Assembly (NCBI RefSeq): GCF_001514215.1
Contig: NZ_KQ948870.1
Coordinates: forward strand, 62,001-126,000
Length of the DNA stretch: 64,000 nucleotides
Source of the DNA: Streptomyces bungoensis
GTDB taxonomy: Bacteria; Actinomycetota; Actinomycetes; Streptomycetales; Streptomycetaceae
Direction of reading: 5' to 3'
Numbering within the stretch: position 1 is the stretch's first letter; every line of letters begins with the position of its first letter. Under the pieces are notes generated by a model. That model saw only the letters and a program-made list of their open reading frames with translations, was not told the DNA's origin and did not search any database. Positions 8,369 through 16,791 of this stretch are shown one piece after another. The position numbers and the translations under genes are program-made.

Positions 8369-9045
8369 TCGAGGTGCTGGTCGTGGACGACGACACCCGG
8401 GTCGCCCGGGTCAACGCCGCCTACGTCGGGAAGGTGCCCGGCTTCCACGTGGCCGGTGAGGCCCACACCGCGGCCGAGGCGCTGCGCCGGCTGGAGGCTC
8501 TGCCGCGGCTCGACCTGGTCCTCATGGACCACTACCTGCCGGACGGCACCGGGCTGGCGGTGGTGCGGGAGATGCGCCGGCGGGGCCGGCAGACCGACGT
8601 GATCATGGTGACGGCCGCGCGGGACGTGTCGACCGTGCAGGCGGCCATGCGGCACGGCGCGCTGCAGTACCTGGTGAAGCCGTTCGCCTTCGCCGGGCTG
8701 CGGGCCAGGCTGGAGGCGTACGCCGACCTGCGCCGTACCCTCGACGGCGGCGGCGAGGCCGAACAGGCCGAGGTGGACCGCATCTTCGGCGCCCTGTCGG
8801 CGCCGGTGCGGCCGGGGCTGCCCAGGGGGCACTCCCCCACCACCGCCGATCTGGTGCGCCGGGCGCTGACGGGCGCCCCGGGCCCGCTGTCCGCGCAGGA
8901 GGTCGCCGAGCGGACCGGTCTGAGCCGGCAGACCGCCCAGCGCTACCTGAAGCTGATGGAGCGCACCGGGCGGGCGCGGCTGACCCTGAAGTACGGCGAC
9001 GCGGGCCGCCCGGAACACCGTTACGTGTGGGCGACCCGCGTCTGA
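8365..9045 (+). CDS. Response regulator, CitB/DcuR family
   Basis: This is the 226-residue partner of the preceding kinase. The receiver domain has the acidic pocket DDD (8-10), the phospho-acceptor D55 (LVLMDHYLPD) and the conserved lysine in YLVKPF. The C-terminal part has an HTH (AQEVAERTGLSRQTAQRYLK). It shares long identical stretches with the regulator at 12032-12724, including the start (IxVLVVDDD, AKYVGKVPGF-like), the DHYLPD core and the LKYGDxGRPEHRY end, so the two are paralogues. The gene ends 13 bp from the stop of the convergent ABC binding-protein gene, with no clear terminator between. The obvious candidate targets are the adjacent ABC operon and the divergent region near 11900. 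Confidence 0.92.
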   Translation: MIEVLVVDDDTRVARVNAAYVGKVPGFHVAGEAHTAAEALRRLEALPRLDLVLMDHYLPDGTGLAVVREMRRRGRQTDVIMVTAARDVSTVQAAMRHGALQYLVKPFAFAGLRARLEAYADLRRTLDGGGEAEQAEVDRIFGALSAPVRPGLPRGHSPTTADLVRRALTGAPGPLSAQEVAERTGLSRQTAQRYLKLMERTGRARLTLKYGDAGRPEHRYVWATRV

Positions 9046-9058
9046 GCGGTGGTCCGTC

Positions 9059-10114
9059 CTACTTGGCCGCGTCGACGAACTCCGTCGTGTACGTCTTGCT
9101 CAGGTCGACCTTGGCGTTCTTGATGTTCGGGTTGAACGCCTTGAGGACCTTCTCGACGGTCTCGGGGCCGTTGGCGGGCATCACGCCGTCCTTGGTGAAC
9201 ATGGGCAGCGTGCTCTTGATGGCCTGCGCGTAGAGCGTCTTGTCGCCCTGGGAGTAGTCGGCGGGCATCTTGGCCGCGATCTCGGAGGGGCTGTGGGTGG
9301 ACATCCACTTGAGCGTCTTGACGAACGCGTTGACCAGCTTCTGGACGGTGTCCTTGTGCCCGTTCACCCAGTCCGTCTGCATGTACAGACTGGACGACGG
9401 GTACGGCCCGCCCAGCGCCTGCTGCGAGCCCTCAGGCGTGCGCATGTCGAGGAGGAGCTTCCCCGCCTTCTTGTCCAGGAGCGTGGCGACGGTCGGGTCG
9501 GTGGTCATGCCGGCGTCGATCGCCCCCTTCTGCATCGCGGAGATGAAGGTGGGGCCCGCGCCGACGGCGACCGGGGTGAACTCGCTGACCTTCACGCCGT
9601 TCTTGACCGCGAGGTACTTGGTCAGGAAGTCGGTCGAGGAACCGAGACCGGTGATGCCGAGCTTGCGGCCCTTGAAGTCCTTCGGCGAGGTGATGTCGCC
9701 CGCCTTCTGGGTGGAGACGACCTCCACCTCGCCGGGGGCGTGCGAGAACTGCACCACGGACTCCACCGACTTGCCCTTGGTCTGCAGGTCGAGGGTGTGG
9801 TCGTAGAAGCCGACGGCGCCCTGGACCTGCCCGGAGACGAGCGCGGTCTCGGCCTGGACACCGGCCGGCTCGCTGAGCAGTTCCACGTCGAGGCCCTCGG
9901 AGTCGAAGTAGCCGAGGCGCTGGGTGAGTATCGCCGGCATGTAGATGACCTTGTCCAGGCCACCGACCATGATCTTGACCTTCGTGCCCTTGCCGTCGCC
10001 CTTGCTGCCGGCTCCGGAGCTGCTGCTCGCCGCGTCGTTGGCGCAGGCGGTGAGGGAGGACAGGGCGAGCAGGCCGGAGACGGCGAGCGAGGCGTATCTG
10101 GCGGTCTTGCGCAT
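9059..10114 (-). CDS. ABC transporter substrate-binding lipoprotein (SsuA/TauA/NMT1-like)
   Basis: This 351-residue lipoprotein is the extracellular binding subunit of the ABC importer encoded just upstream. It has a positively charged start, a hydrophobic segment and the lipobox LTAC with C24, then a Ser/Gly-rich linker and a periplasmic-binding fold of the nitrate/sulfonate/taurine/thiamine-precursor type (ILTQRLGYFDSEGLDVEL, then VGAGPTFISAMQKGAIDAGM). It is the third gene of an operon read ATPase, permease, binding protein. The substrate could be an alkanesulfonate, taurine, riboflavin or thiamine precursor, or an aromatic acid; the sequence does not settle which. The two CitB-type regulators flanking the operon suggest control by a small carboxylate-like signal, but that is inference. 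Confidence 0.9.
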   Translation of the reverse strand: MRKTARYASLAVSGLLALSSLTACANDAASSSSGAGSKGDGKGTKVKIMVGGLDKVIYMPAILTQRLGYFDSEGLDVELLSEPAGVQAETALVSGQVQGAVGFYDHTLDLQTKGKSVESVVQFSHAPGEVEVVSTQKAGDITSPKDFKGRKLGITGLGSSTDFLTKYLAVKNGVKVSEFTPVAVGAGPTFISAMQKGAIDAGMTTDPTVATLLDKKAGKLLLDMRTPEGSQQALGGPYPSSSLYMQTDWVNGHKDTVQKLVNAFVKTLKWMSTHSPSEIAAKMPADYSQGDKTLYAQAIKSTLPMFTKDGVMPANGPETVEKVLKAFNPNIKNAKVDLSKTYTTEFVDAAK

Positions 10115-10204
10115 GGCGGGTTCACGTCCTTGTGAGAGGGCGGTGCGGGGGAAGGGGGGTGTCTCGGAGCGCTCGGCCCGGGGCCGGCGCTGTGCGGGCC
10201 GGGC

Positions 10205-11068
10205 TCAGGAGTCGGAGTTCGCCGGCTTCCAGCGGAAGATGCGGTGCTCGGCGAACGTCAGCAGGCCCTCGGCGACGAGTGCGACGACCGCGAGGATGAC
10301 CATCGCGGCGTAGACGCCGGCGGCGTTGAAGGTGCCCTGCGACTGGGCGACGAGCAGGCCGATGCCCTTGGTGGCGCCGATGTACTCGCCGACGATGGCG
10401 CCGATGAGGGCGAAGCCGAAGCTGACGTGGAGGCTGGTGAAGATCCAGGAGGTCGCCGACGGGATGACCACCTGAAGGGTCACCCTGCGGTCGCTGGCGC
10501 CGAGGATCCGGGCGTTGGCCACCAGGTTGCGGTCGACCTCGCGGGCGCCCTGGAAGGCGTTGAAGAACACCGGGAAGAACACCAGCACCACGGCCGACGC
10601 GATCTTGGAGGCGGAACCCAGGCCGAACCAGATCACGAAGATCGGGGCCAGCACGATCCTGGGGATCGAGTTGAGCACCTTGACGTACGGGCCGAGGACA
10701 TCGGCGAGGAAGGCGATCCGCCCCAGCGCGATACCGAAGATCACACCGGCGACGACACCGATGAGCCAGCCGAACAGCGCCTCCTGCAGCGTGTACCAGA
10801 TCTGCTCGCCCAGGGAGCCCTGGGCGGTCCCGTGCATCACCCAGGTGGTGATCTGGTCCCAGATCTGCGAGGGCATCGAGAAGTTGAACGGATCGATGGC
10901 CCCGGCCCGGGACAGCGTCTCCCACAGACCGAGCACGGCCACCAGGAGGACGGCCCGGGCGGCGTTGACGACCAGCTTGCGTCTGCGGGCGGCCTGGGCC
11001 CGCGACCGCGCGCGGTCCGGGACCTTCACCGTGTCGACGACCGGCGTGCTGATGACCTCAGGCGACAT
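10205..11068 (-). CDS. ABC transporter permease (SsuC/TauC-like)
   Basis: This inner-membrane subunit of the importer has about 287 residues with six predicted transmembrane segments. The coupling EAA-type loop reads VANARILGASDRRVTLQVVI followed by the conserved proline/serine stretch, and a typical GEYIGATKGIGLL segment follows. I prefer the ATG at 11068, which has GAGAGAGG eight bases upstream, over a GTG at 11077. With either start the gene overlaps the 3' end of the ATPase gene, as expected for coupled translation. A 90-bp gap separates it from the binding-protein gene downstream. Confidence 0.9.
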   Translation of the reverse strand: MSPEVISTPVVDTVKVPDRARSRAQAARRRKLVVNAARAVLLVAVLGLWETLSRAGAIDPFNFSMPSQIWDQITTWVMHGTAQGSLGEQIWYTLQEALFGWLIGVVAGVIFGIALGRIAFLADVLGPYVKVLNSIPRIVLAPIFVIWFGLGSASKIASAVVLVFFPVFFNAFQGAREVDRNLVANARILGASDRRVTLQVVIPSATSWIFTSLHVSFGFALIGAIVGEYIGATKGIGLLVAQSQGTFNAAGVYAAMVILAVVALVAEGLLTFAEHRIFRWKPANSDS

Positions 11069-11873
11069 GCGCGGCACCTCTCTCGCGGGTGATGCGGACC
11101 TCTTCGCCGAGGGACTCCCAGATCTCGCGGTAGATCTCGATGAACCGCGGCTCCAGGCGCACGGACTCGACCTTGCGCGGGCGGGGCAGGTCGATGTCGA
11201 AGACCTGCTTCACGGTCGCGGGGCCGGCGGTCATCACGACGACCCTGTCGGCCAGCGCGATGGACTCCTCCAGGTCGTGGGTGACGAACACGACGGAGGA
11301 ACCGGTGCCCTCCCACAGCTCCAGCAGCTCGTCCGACATCAGCGCCCGGGTCTGCACGTCGAGCGCCGAGAACGGCTCGTCCATGAGGAGGATCTCGGGG
11401 TCGTTGACGAAGGTGGCGGCGAGCGCGACGCGCTTGCGCTGACCGCCGGAGAGCTGGTGCGGGTAGCGGTCCTCGAAGGCGGCGAGGCCGACGCGGGCCA
11501 GCCATTCGCGGGCCTTCTCCTTGGCCTCGGCCTTGGGCACGCCACGGAAGCGCGGACCGGCCATGACGTTGGACAGGACCGTCCGCCAGGGGAAGGTGGC
11601 GTCCTGCTGGAAGACGAAACCGACCTTGTCGCCGACGCCGGCGACCGGCTCCCCGGCCACCAGCACCTCGCCCGCGGTGGGCTCCTCCAGGCCGCTGACC
11701 AGCGTCAGCGTGGTGGACTTCCCGCAGCCGGTCGGCCCGACGACGGCCACGAACTCGCCGCGCCGCACGGTCAGGTCCAGGTCGCGCACGGCCGTGTGCA
11801 GACCCCCCGACGGGGTCCTGAAGGTTTTGCTCGCGCCCCGTAGCTCGATGGCGGGGCTGGTGTCTGCGCTCAT
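11058..11873 (-). CDS. ABC transporter ATP-binding protein (SsuB/TauB-like)
   Basis: This 271-residue ATPase energises the importer. Walker A is GPTGCGKST at 46-54; the signature LSGGQRKRVALA and Walker B DPEILLMDEPFSALD are intact. The open frame extends upstream to 11945, but that extension would cover the palindrome at 11918-11961 and lacks family similarity, so I place the start at the ATG at 11873 (MSADTSPAIEL). It is the first gene of a three-gene minus-strand operon, divergent from the response regulator at 12032. Confidence 0.9.
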   Translation of the reverse strand: MSADTSPAIELRGASKTFRTPSGGLHTAVRDLDLTVRRGEFVAVVGPTGCGKSTTLTLVSGLEEPTAGEVLVAGEPVAGVGDKVGFVFQQDATFPWRTVLSNVMAGPRFRGVPKAEAKEKAREWLARVGLAAFEDRYPHQLSGGQRKRVALAATFVNDPEILLMDEPFSALDVQTRALMSDELLELWEGTGSSVVFVTHDLEESIALADRVVVMTAGPATVKQVFDIDLPRPRKVESVRLEPRFIEIYREIWESLGEEVRITRERGAAHVA

Positions 11874-11917
11874 GGCCCGGGACGGTAGGTGTGGCCCCCG
11901 CCACGGCAGCAGTCTTG

Positions 11918-11961
11918 TGAGCACATGCGGTTCTTTTGCTCGCAAGAACCTGTTGTGCTCA
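11918..11961. promoter_or_regulatory. 44-bp nested inverted repeat between ABC operon and orphan regulator (candidate operator)
   Basis: The outer arms TGAGCACA (11918-11925) and TGTGCTCA (11954-11961) are perfectly complementary. The inner arms GGTTCTT (11929-11935) and AAGAACC (11944-11950) are also perfect. Only the three bases between the arms mismatch, giving 15 of 18 pairs around an 8-base centre. It sits 45 bp upstream of the ATPase start and 71 bp upstream of the regulator start, where a shared operator for divergent promoters would be expected. No gene ends here, so a terminator role is unlikely. Confidence 0.65.
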
Positions 11962-12031
11962 TTTAGCTCGCGTTACAACTGCGGAGCCGAAACACGGGCT
12001 TAACGCTCGTCGGCCTTGAAGGAGAGGCCTG

Positions 12032-12724
12032 ATGATTGACGTCCTGGTCGTGGACGACGACTTCCGCGTCGCTGAGATAAACGCCAAGTACGTGGGGAAG
12101 GTTCCCGGTTTCCGGGTGGCCGCCCGCGCGCACAGCGCCGCCCAGGCCCTGGCCGCAGTGGAACGTGGAAGGGTCGACCTGGTCCTGCTCGACCACTACC
12201 TGCCGGACCAGACCGGCCTGGACCTCGTGCACCGCATGCGCGAGCAGGGCCACGGCACCGATGTCATCATGATCACGGCGGCCGGCGATGTGGCGACCGT
12301 CCAGCAGGCCATGCGCCTGGGCGCCCTGCACTACCTGGTCAAGCCCTTCACGTTCGCGGCCCTGCGCACCCGTCTGGACTCCTACGCGGCGCTGCGCCGC
12401 ACCGTCGACCGGGTCGGCGGCCGGGGCCTGACCGGGCAGGAGCAGGTCGACCGGATCTTCGGCGCCCTGCGCACCTCCCCCGCACCGTCCGCGCCGGGCC
12501 TGCCCAGCGGGCACTCCGAGCCCACGACGGACCTGATCTGCGGCGTCCTGCACCATGCCGGCCAGCCGCTGTCGGCCCACGAGGTGGCGGCGAGGACCGG
12601 CCTGAGCCGCTCCACGGCCCAGCGCTACCTGCGCCACCTGGAACAGGCGGGCCGCCTCCGCCTCTCCCTGAAGTACGGCGACACCGGCCGCCCGGAACAC
12701 CGCTACGCCTGGGTGGCGCCCTAG
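12032..12724 (+). CDS. Orphan response regulator, CitB/DcuR family
   Basis: A 230-residue paralogue of the regulator at 8365-9045. The receiver has DDD at 8-10, D54 (VLLDHYLPD) and YLVKPF; the HTH reads AHEVAARTGLSRSTAQRYLR near the C-terminus. The ATG at 12032 has a good AAGGAGAGG site. No kinase gene adjoins it, so it may be phosphorylated by the kinase at 6695-8368, by a distant kinase, or not at all. It is divergent from the ABC operon across the 44-bp palindrome, which makes it the leading candidate regulator of that transporter. It converges with the symporter gene, leaving only 29 bp between stops. Confidence 0.92.
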   Translation: MIDVLVVDDDFRVAEINAKYVGKVPGFRVAARAHSAAQALAAVERGRVDLVLLDHYLPDQTGLDLVHRMREQGHGTDVIMITAAGDVATVQQAMRLGALHYLVKPFTFAALRTRLDSYAALRRTVDRVGGRGLTGQEQVDRIFGALRTSPAPSAPGLPSGHSEPTTDLICGVLHHAGQPLSAHEVAARTGLSRSTAQRYLRHLEQAGRLRLSLKYGDTGRPEHRYAWVAP

Positions 12725-12753
12725 AACCCGGTGCGGGTCGCGGGCGCCCCCGG

Positions 12754-14346
12754 CTAGACGGCTCCCGCCCCGGTCAGTGACCGCACCTCGGTCTCCGCGT
12801 ACTTGGCCTCGTCGGCGGCCTCGTCCGAGGTGACCGTGCCCAGCCAGCCGGCGAGGAAGCCCAGCGGGATGGAGACGAGGCCCGGGTTCTGCAGCGGGAA
12901 GTACTGGAAATCGACGTCGGGGAAGAACGAGCCGGGGCTGCCGGACACCACCGGGGAGAGCAGCACCAGGCCCAGGGCCGGGACCAGCCCGCCGTACACC
13001 GCCCAGACCGCGCCCCGCGTGGTGAAGGCGCGCCAGAACAGCGAGTAGAGCAGCACCGGCAGGTTCGCCGACGCGGCCACGGCGAAGGCCAGGCCCACCA
13101 GGAAGGCCACGTTGAGATCGCGGGCCAGCAGTCCCAGCGCGATGGCGGCAAGGCCGATGCCGGCCGCCGCGAAGCGCGCCACCGCGACCTCGCCGGGGCC
13201 GTCCCCGCGCGATCGCCGCAGTGACGCGTACAGGTCGTGGGCGACGGAGGCCGAGGAGGCGAGTGTGATCCCGGCGACGACCGCGAGGATCGTGGCGAAG
13301 GCGACGGCGGCGACCACCGCGAACAGCACCGTTCCCCCCGTGGAACCGGCGCCGCCGCCCAGGTCGAGGGCCAGCAGCGGTACCGCCGTGTTCCCGGCCT
13401 CGTTGGACCGGCGCACCGCCTCCGGGCCCACCACGGCGGCGGCCCCGAAGCCGAGGACGATCGCCATCAGGTAGAAGCCGCCGATCAGCCCGATCGACCA
13501 CACCGCCGAACGGCGGGCCGCCCGCGCGGTCGGCACCGTGTAGAAGCGGGACAGGATGTGCGGCAGCCCCGCCGTGCCCAGCACCAGCGCGACACCGAGG
13601 CTGATGAAGTCGAGCCGGGCGGTCCAGCTTCCGCCGTACTTCAGTCCCGGCGCCAGGAACGCCTCCCCGTGGCCGCTGCGCTGCGCCGCCGTGATGAGCA
13701 GCCGGTCGACGTCGCCGTGGAACCGCACCATGACCAGCACCGTCAGCGCGACCGTCCCGCTGAGCAGCAGGACCGCCTTGACGATCTGGATCCAGGTGGT
13801 GGCCCGCATCCCTCCCAGCGTCACGTAGATCACCATCAGGGCGCCCACCCCGATGACCGTCCAGACCTGGGCCGCCCCGCTCGTCCGCCCCAGCAGCAGA
13901 GCCACCAGACTGCCGGCACCCACCATCTGCGCCACCAGGTACAGGAGGGACACCGTGACCGAGGACGTTCCCGCGGCGATCCGCACCGGCCGCTCGCTCA
14001 TCCGCGCGGCCACCACGTCCGCCAAGGTGAACCGACCGACGTTGCGCACCAGTTCGGCCACCAGGAACAGCACGACCAGCCACGCCACGAGGAAGCCCAC
14101 CGCGTACAGCAGCCCGTCGTAGCCGTACAGCGCGATGAGTCCGGTGACCCCGAGGAAGGAAGCGGCCGACACGTAGTCACCCGTAACGGCAAAACCATTC
14201 TCCATCGGGGAGAACAACCGCCCGCCGGCGTAGAACTCCTCCGCCGAACCGCGCCGTCTGCGGCTCACCCACGTCGTGATCCCCAGCGTGACGGCGACGA
14301 ATCCGCTGAACAGCAGCAGAGACAGCGTCTGGTGAGCACCGGTCAC
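12754..14346 (-). CDS. Sodium:solute symporter (SSF family, ActP/MctC-like)
   Basis: A 530-residue membrane transporter that uses a sodium or proton gradient to import a small organic acid. About 13 hydrophobic segments are visible, with SSF landmarks such as SPMENGFAVTGDYVSAASFL near residue 45 and LGTAGLPHIL mid-protein. The partner DUF485 protein upstream is typical of acetate/pyruvate-type members (ActP-YjcH). The long open frame runs further upstream, but the true start is the GTG at 14346, with GGAGG before it and a GTGA overlap with the DUF485 stop. Acetate, propionate or pyruvate are reasonable substrates by family; none is proven. Confidence 0.9.
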   Translation of the reverse strand: MTGAHQTLSLLLFSGFVAVTLGITTWVSRRRRGSAEEFYAGGRLFSPMENGFAVTGDYVSAASFLGVTGLIALYGYDGLLYAVGFLVAWLVVLFLVAELVRNVGRFTLADVVAARMSERPVRIAAGTSSVTVSLLYLVAQMVGAGSLVALLLGRTSGAAQVWTVIGVGALMVIYVTLGGMRATTWIQIVKAVLLLSGTVALTVLVMVRFHGDVDRLLITAAQRSGHGEAFLAPGLKYGGSWTARLDFISLGVALVLGTAGLPHILSRFYTVPTARAARRSAVWSIGLIGGFYLMAIVLGFGAAAVVGPEAVRRSNEAGNTAVPLLALDLGGGAGSTGGTVLFAVVAAVAFATILAVVAGITLASSASVAHDLYASLRRSRGDGPGEVAVARFAAAGIGLAAIALGLLARDLNVAFLVGLAFAVAASANLPVLLYSLFWRAFTTRGAVWAVYGGLVPALGLVLLSPVVSGSPGSFFPDVDFQYFPLQNPGLVSIPLGFLAGWLGTVTSDEAADEAKYAETEVRSLTGAGAV

Positions 14347-14891
14347 AAGGCACCTCCCTGGGCTCCGCGTGCCAGTTCCTGGGTGTCCCAGCGCAGCTCC
14401 AGCGCGGCCCGGTCCCGGCGCAGCCGCGCATGCCGGGCGTAGGCCCAGGTGAGGAGGAAGGTCGTGAGGAACTGCCCCAGCCCCGCCAGCATCGCCACGT
14501 TCACCGCTCCTGCCACCGGCCGTGCCATCAGCCGGGGCGCGGCCGTGGCGGCGACCACGTACGCCACGTACCAGGCGAGGAAGCCGGCGACGCCGGGCAC
14601 CACGAACCTCCGGTAGCGGCTGCGCACCTCCTGGAAGGCCGCACTGCGCTGCACTTCGACGTAGATGTCGCGTGCGCGTATGCCCGTTCCCTCGTGCTCC
14701 CCGCGTGCCGCCGGTACGGTCCGTGCCGGTGTGCCCGCACCGGCCGGCTCGCCCCAGCCGGAGGCCTGCACGTCGTACCAGGGGTCCTCGTACCTCATGT
14801 CGTGGGAGGCCGCGCCGTCGTGTTCCCGGCGGCCGGCCGGACTCTCGGGACCGTCCCCGGTTCCCCGGGGACGACCATCGCTTGGATGCAT
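14343..14891 (-). CDS. DUF485 membrane protein, symporter partner
   Basis: This 182-residue protein has an unstructured N-terminal half rich in Gly/Pro/Arg and a DUF485 domain (about 75-165): a short helix ending in FQEVRSRYRRFVVP, then two transmembrane segments around AGFLAWYVAYVV and GLGQFLTTFLLTWAYARHA. Family members accompany SSF symporters, as YjcH does ActP, and here the stop overlaps the symporter start by four bases. I favour the ATG at 14891; no strong ribosome-binding site is visible for any candidate start, so the N-terminus is uncertain. Confidence 0.8.
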   Translation of the reverse strand: MHPSDGRPRGTGDGPESPAGRREHDGAASHDMRYEDPWYDVQASGWGEPAGAGTPARTVPAARGEHEGTGIRARDIYVEVQRSAAFQEVRSRYRRFVVPGVAGFLAWYVAYVVAATAAPRLMARPVAGAVNVAMLAGLGQFLTTFLLTWAYARHARLRRDRAALELRWDTQELARGAQGGAL

Positions 14892-14959
14892 GCCCAAGGA
14901 TGGACAGACCGGAAGTTCTCCGACTCTTCTTCCCCGGCCTCTTCACCCCATCAGGTGAC

Positions 14960-15643
14960 TCACTCCGCCGGCGGTCTCACCAGCCCCTTCGCATAGGCGT
15001 ACCGCACCGCCTGCGCCCGGTCCTTGAGGCCCGTCTTGGCGAAGAGGTTGTTGATGTGGGTCTTCACGGTCGCCGTGGAGACATGCAGCCTGCGGGCGAT
15101 CTCCTGGTTGCTGAGCCCCTCGGCGATCAGCACCAGGACCTCGGACTCCCGCGCGGTCAGCCCATCGGGCGCCTCGGTGGGCGCCGGTCTGGGCTTGGGC
15201 TCCGACAGTCTCTCCAGCAGCCGGCGCTGGACGCTCGGCGACAGCCCGGCGTCGCCCGACAGGACGCTCTCCACCGCCCGCACGATCTCGTCGCCGCCCG
15301 CGTCCTTGGTCAGATAGCCGCGGGCTCCCGCGTGCAGCGCGGGGAACAGGGACTCGTCGTCCGCGTACGTGGTGAGCACCACGACCTGGGTCCCCGGGTA
15401 GGCGGACCGGATCCGCCGGGTGGCCTCCACACCGTCGCACCGGGGCATCCGCAGGTCCATCAGGACGACGTCGGGCGCGAGTTCCTCCACCAGCCGCACG
15501 GCCTCCTCGCCGTCCCCGGCGGAACCGACGACCTCCACACCGGGCAGCAGACCGAGCAGCATCACGATCCCCTCCCGCACCACGGTCTGGTCGTCGGCGA
15601 CCACCACCCGAGCGGGCTTCCTGTCCCCCTCCGACTCCGTCAT
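14960..15643 (-). CDS. Response regulator, NarL/LuxR family
   Basis: A 227-residue transcription regulator. The receiver domain carries ADD (16-18), the phospho-acceptor D63 (VVLMDLRMP) and YLTKDA. The C-terminal LuxR HTH spans about 160-205 (LTARESEVLVLIAEGLSNQE, then VSTATVKTHINNLF). It is the last gene of a minus-strand operon with its kinase; the ATG overlaps the kinase stop as ATGA. Family members activate transcription when phosphorylated. The DUF485-symporter pair lies 68 bp downstream on the same strand and is a possible target or even part of the same transcript. Confidence 0.93.
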   Translation of the reverse strand: MTESEGDRKPARVVVADDQTVVREGIVMLLGLLPGVEVVGSAGDGEEAVRLVEELAPDVVLMDLRMPRCDGVEATRRIRSAYPGTQVVVLTTYADDESLFPALHAGARGYLTKDAGGDEIVRAVESVLSGDAGLSPSVQRRLLERLSEPKPRPAPTEAPDGLTARESEVLVLIAEGLSNQEIARRLHVSTATVKTHINNLFAKTGLKDRAQAVRYAYAKGLVRPPAE

Positions 15644-16791
15644 GCGGGTACCTTCAACGTCACCACGAACCCCTCCTCGTCCGGCCGGGCGTCCAGCGAG
15701 CCGCCCAGGAGTTCGGCGCGCTCTCGCATCCCGAGCAGACCGTACCCGCCGCCGACGCCCGTCAGTTCGCCCGGCCGACCGCCCGAGTCCCGCACGTCCA
15801 GCGTCACTTCGCGCTCGCCGTAGTCGAGCCGCAACCGCACCCTGGCGCCCAGGGCGTGCTTGCGGACATTGGTCAGCGCCTCCTGCGCCACCCGCCGCAC
15901 CGCCTGCGACGCCTCGGCCGGCAGGGGCCTGCGCTCACCCGTGACGGTGACCTCCGCGCCGTCGTCCGCGCTGACGAGCTCGGCCAGGAACTCCTCCAGC
16001 GGGGTCAGCTCGCCACGCAGTGCGGACAGCGCCTGCCGGGTCTCCGCGAGACCGTCGCGGGCCATGCCCCGGGCGGCCACCACCCGCTCCAGGATCCGCT
16101 CCCGGTCGGCGCCGCGCTCGATCAGCAGCCGGGCCGCCTCCAGGTGCACCAGTTGCGCCGAGAGGCTGTGCGCCAGCACGTCGTGGATCTCCCTTGCGAT
16201 CCTCGCCCGCTCGGCCAGCGCGGCCGACTCCGCCTCGGCGGCCCGCGCGGCCCGCTCCTGGGCGAGCAGCCGCTGCGCGCTGCCCCGGGCCTCCGCGTCC
16301 AGCCGCAGGACGTAGCCGGCGAGTGCCATGCCCGCCACCGTGGCGGCCGTGGTCAGCCACACGTCCTTGTTGAACGCCGAGTACGAGGCCAGCGCCACCG
16401 ATGTCACCGGGAGGGCCGCTCCTAGGGGCAGCCGCTCCAGTGCGGTGATCCCGCAGCCGCACCAGATCACCAGGGCCGGCACTGCGAACCCGGTGGCCTG
16501 GGCGAGGACCGCGAAGGCCAGGAGCACGCCGATGAGCGCCAGGGAGGGCACCAGCCGGTGCTCGTAGGTGGTGCGGAAGAACGCCCAGGACACCGCACCG
16601 GCCAGCAGGACGCCCCCGGCGGCGGCGAGCGTGCCCCGGACACCGACGTGTCTCTGGGCGAAGGTGCTCCACAGGAGCATGGCGAGCACCAGCGCCCTGA
16701 CGGCCCAGGTGAGCAGGCGCCGGGACCGGGTGGTCCCCTCGCGGCCGAGCGCCTCGCGCGACGGCCAGCGCGTCCAGGCGGTCTCCTTCAC
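15640..16791 (-). CDS. Sensor histidine kinase, NarX/DesK-like (HisKA_3)
   Basis: About 383 residues: an N-terminal membrane domain with roughly five hydrophobic segments (25-165), a short coiled coil, the HisKA_3 box with phospho-His H203 in REIHDVLAHSLS, and an ATPase domain (QEALTNVRKHA, then DSGGRPGE and GGYGLLGMRERAELLGG). Start choice: the GTG at 16791 has AAGGAG five bases upstream and overlaps the preceding stop as GTGA, so I prefer it to an upstream start at 16806. The signal is probably membrane-associated, since there is no extracellular sensor domain. It forms a pair with the regulator at 14960-15643. Confidence 0.9.
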   Translation of the reverse strand: MKETAWTRWPSREALGREGTTRSRRLLTWAVRALVLAMLLWSTFAQRHVGVRGTLAAAGGVLLAGAVSWAFFRTTYEHRLVPSLALIGVLLAFAVLAQATGFAVPALVIWCGCGITALERLPLGAALPVTSVALASYSAFNKDVWLTTAATVAGMALAGYVLRLDAEARGSAQRLLAQERAARAAEAESAALAERARIAREIHDVLAHSLSAQLVHLEAARLLIERGADRERILERVVAARGMARDGLAETRQALSALRGELTPLEEFLAELVSADDGAEVTVTGERRPLPAEASQAVRRVAQEALTNVRKHALGARVRLRLDYGEREVTLDVRDSGGRPGELTGVGGGYGLLGMRERAELLGGSLDARPDEEGFVVTLKVPA

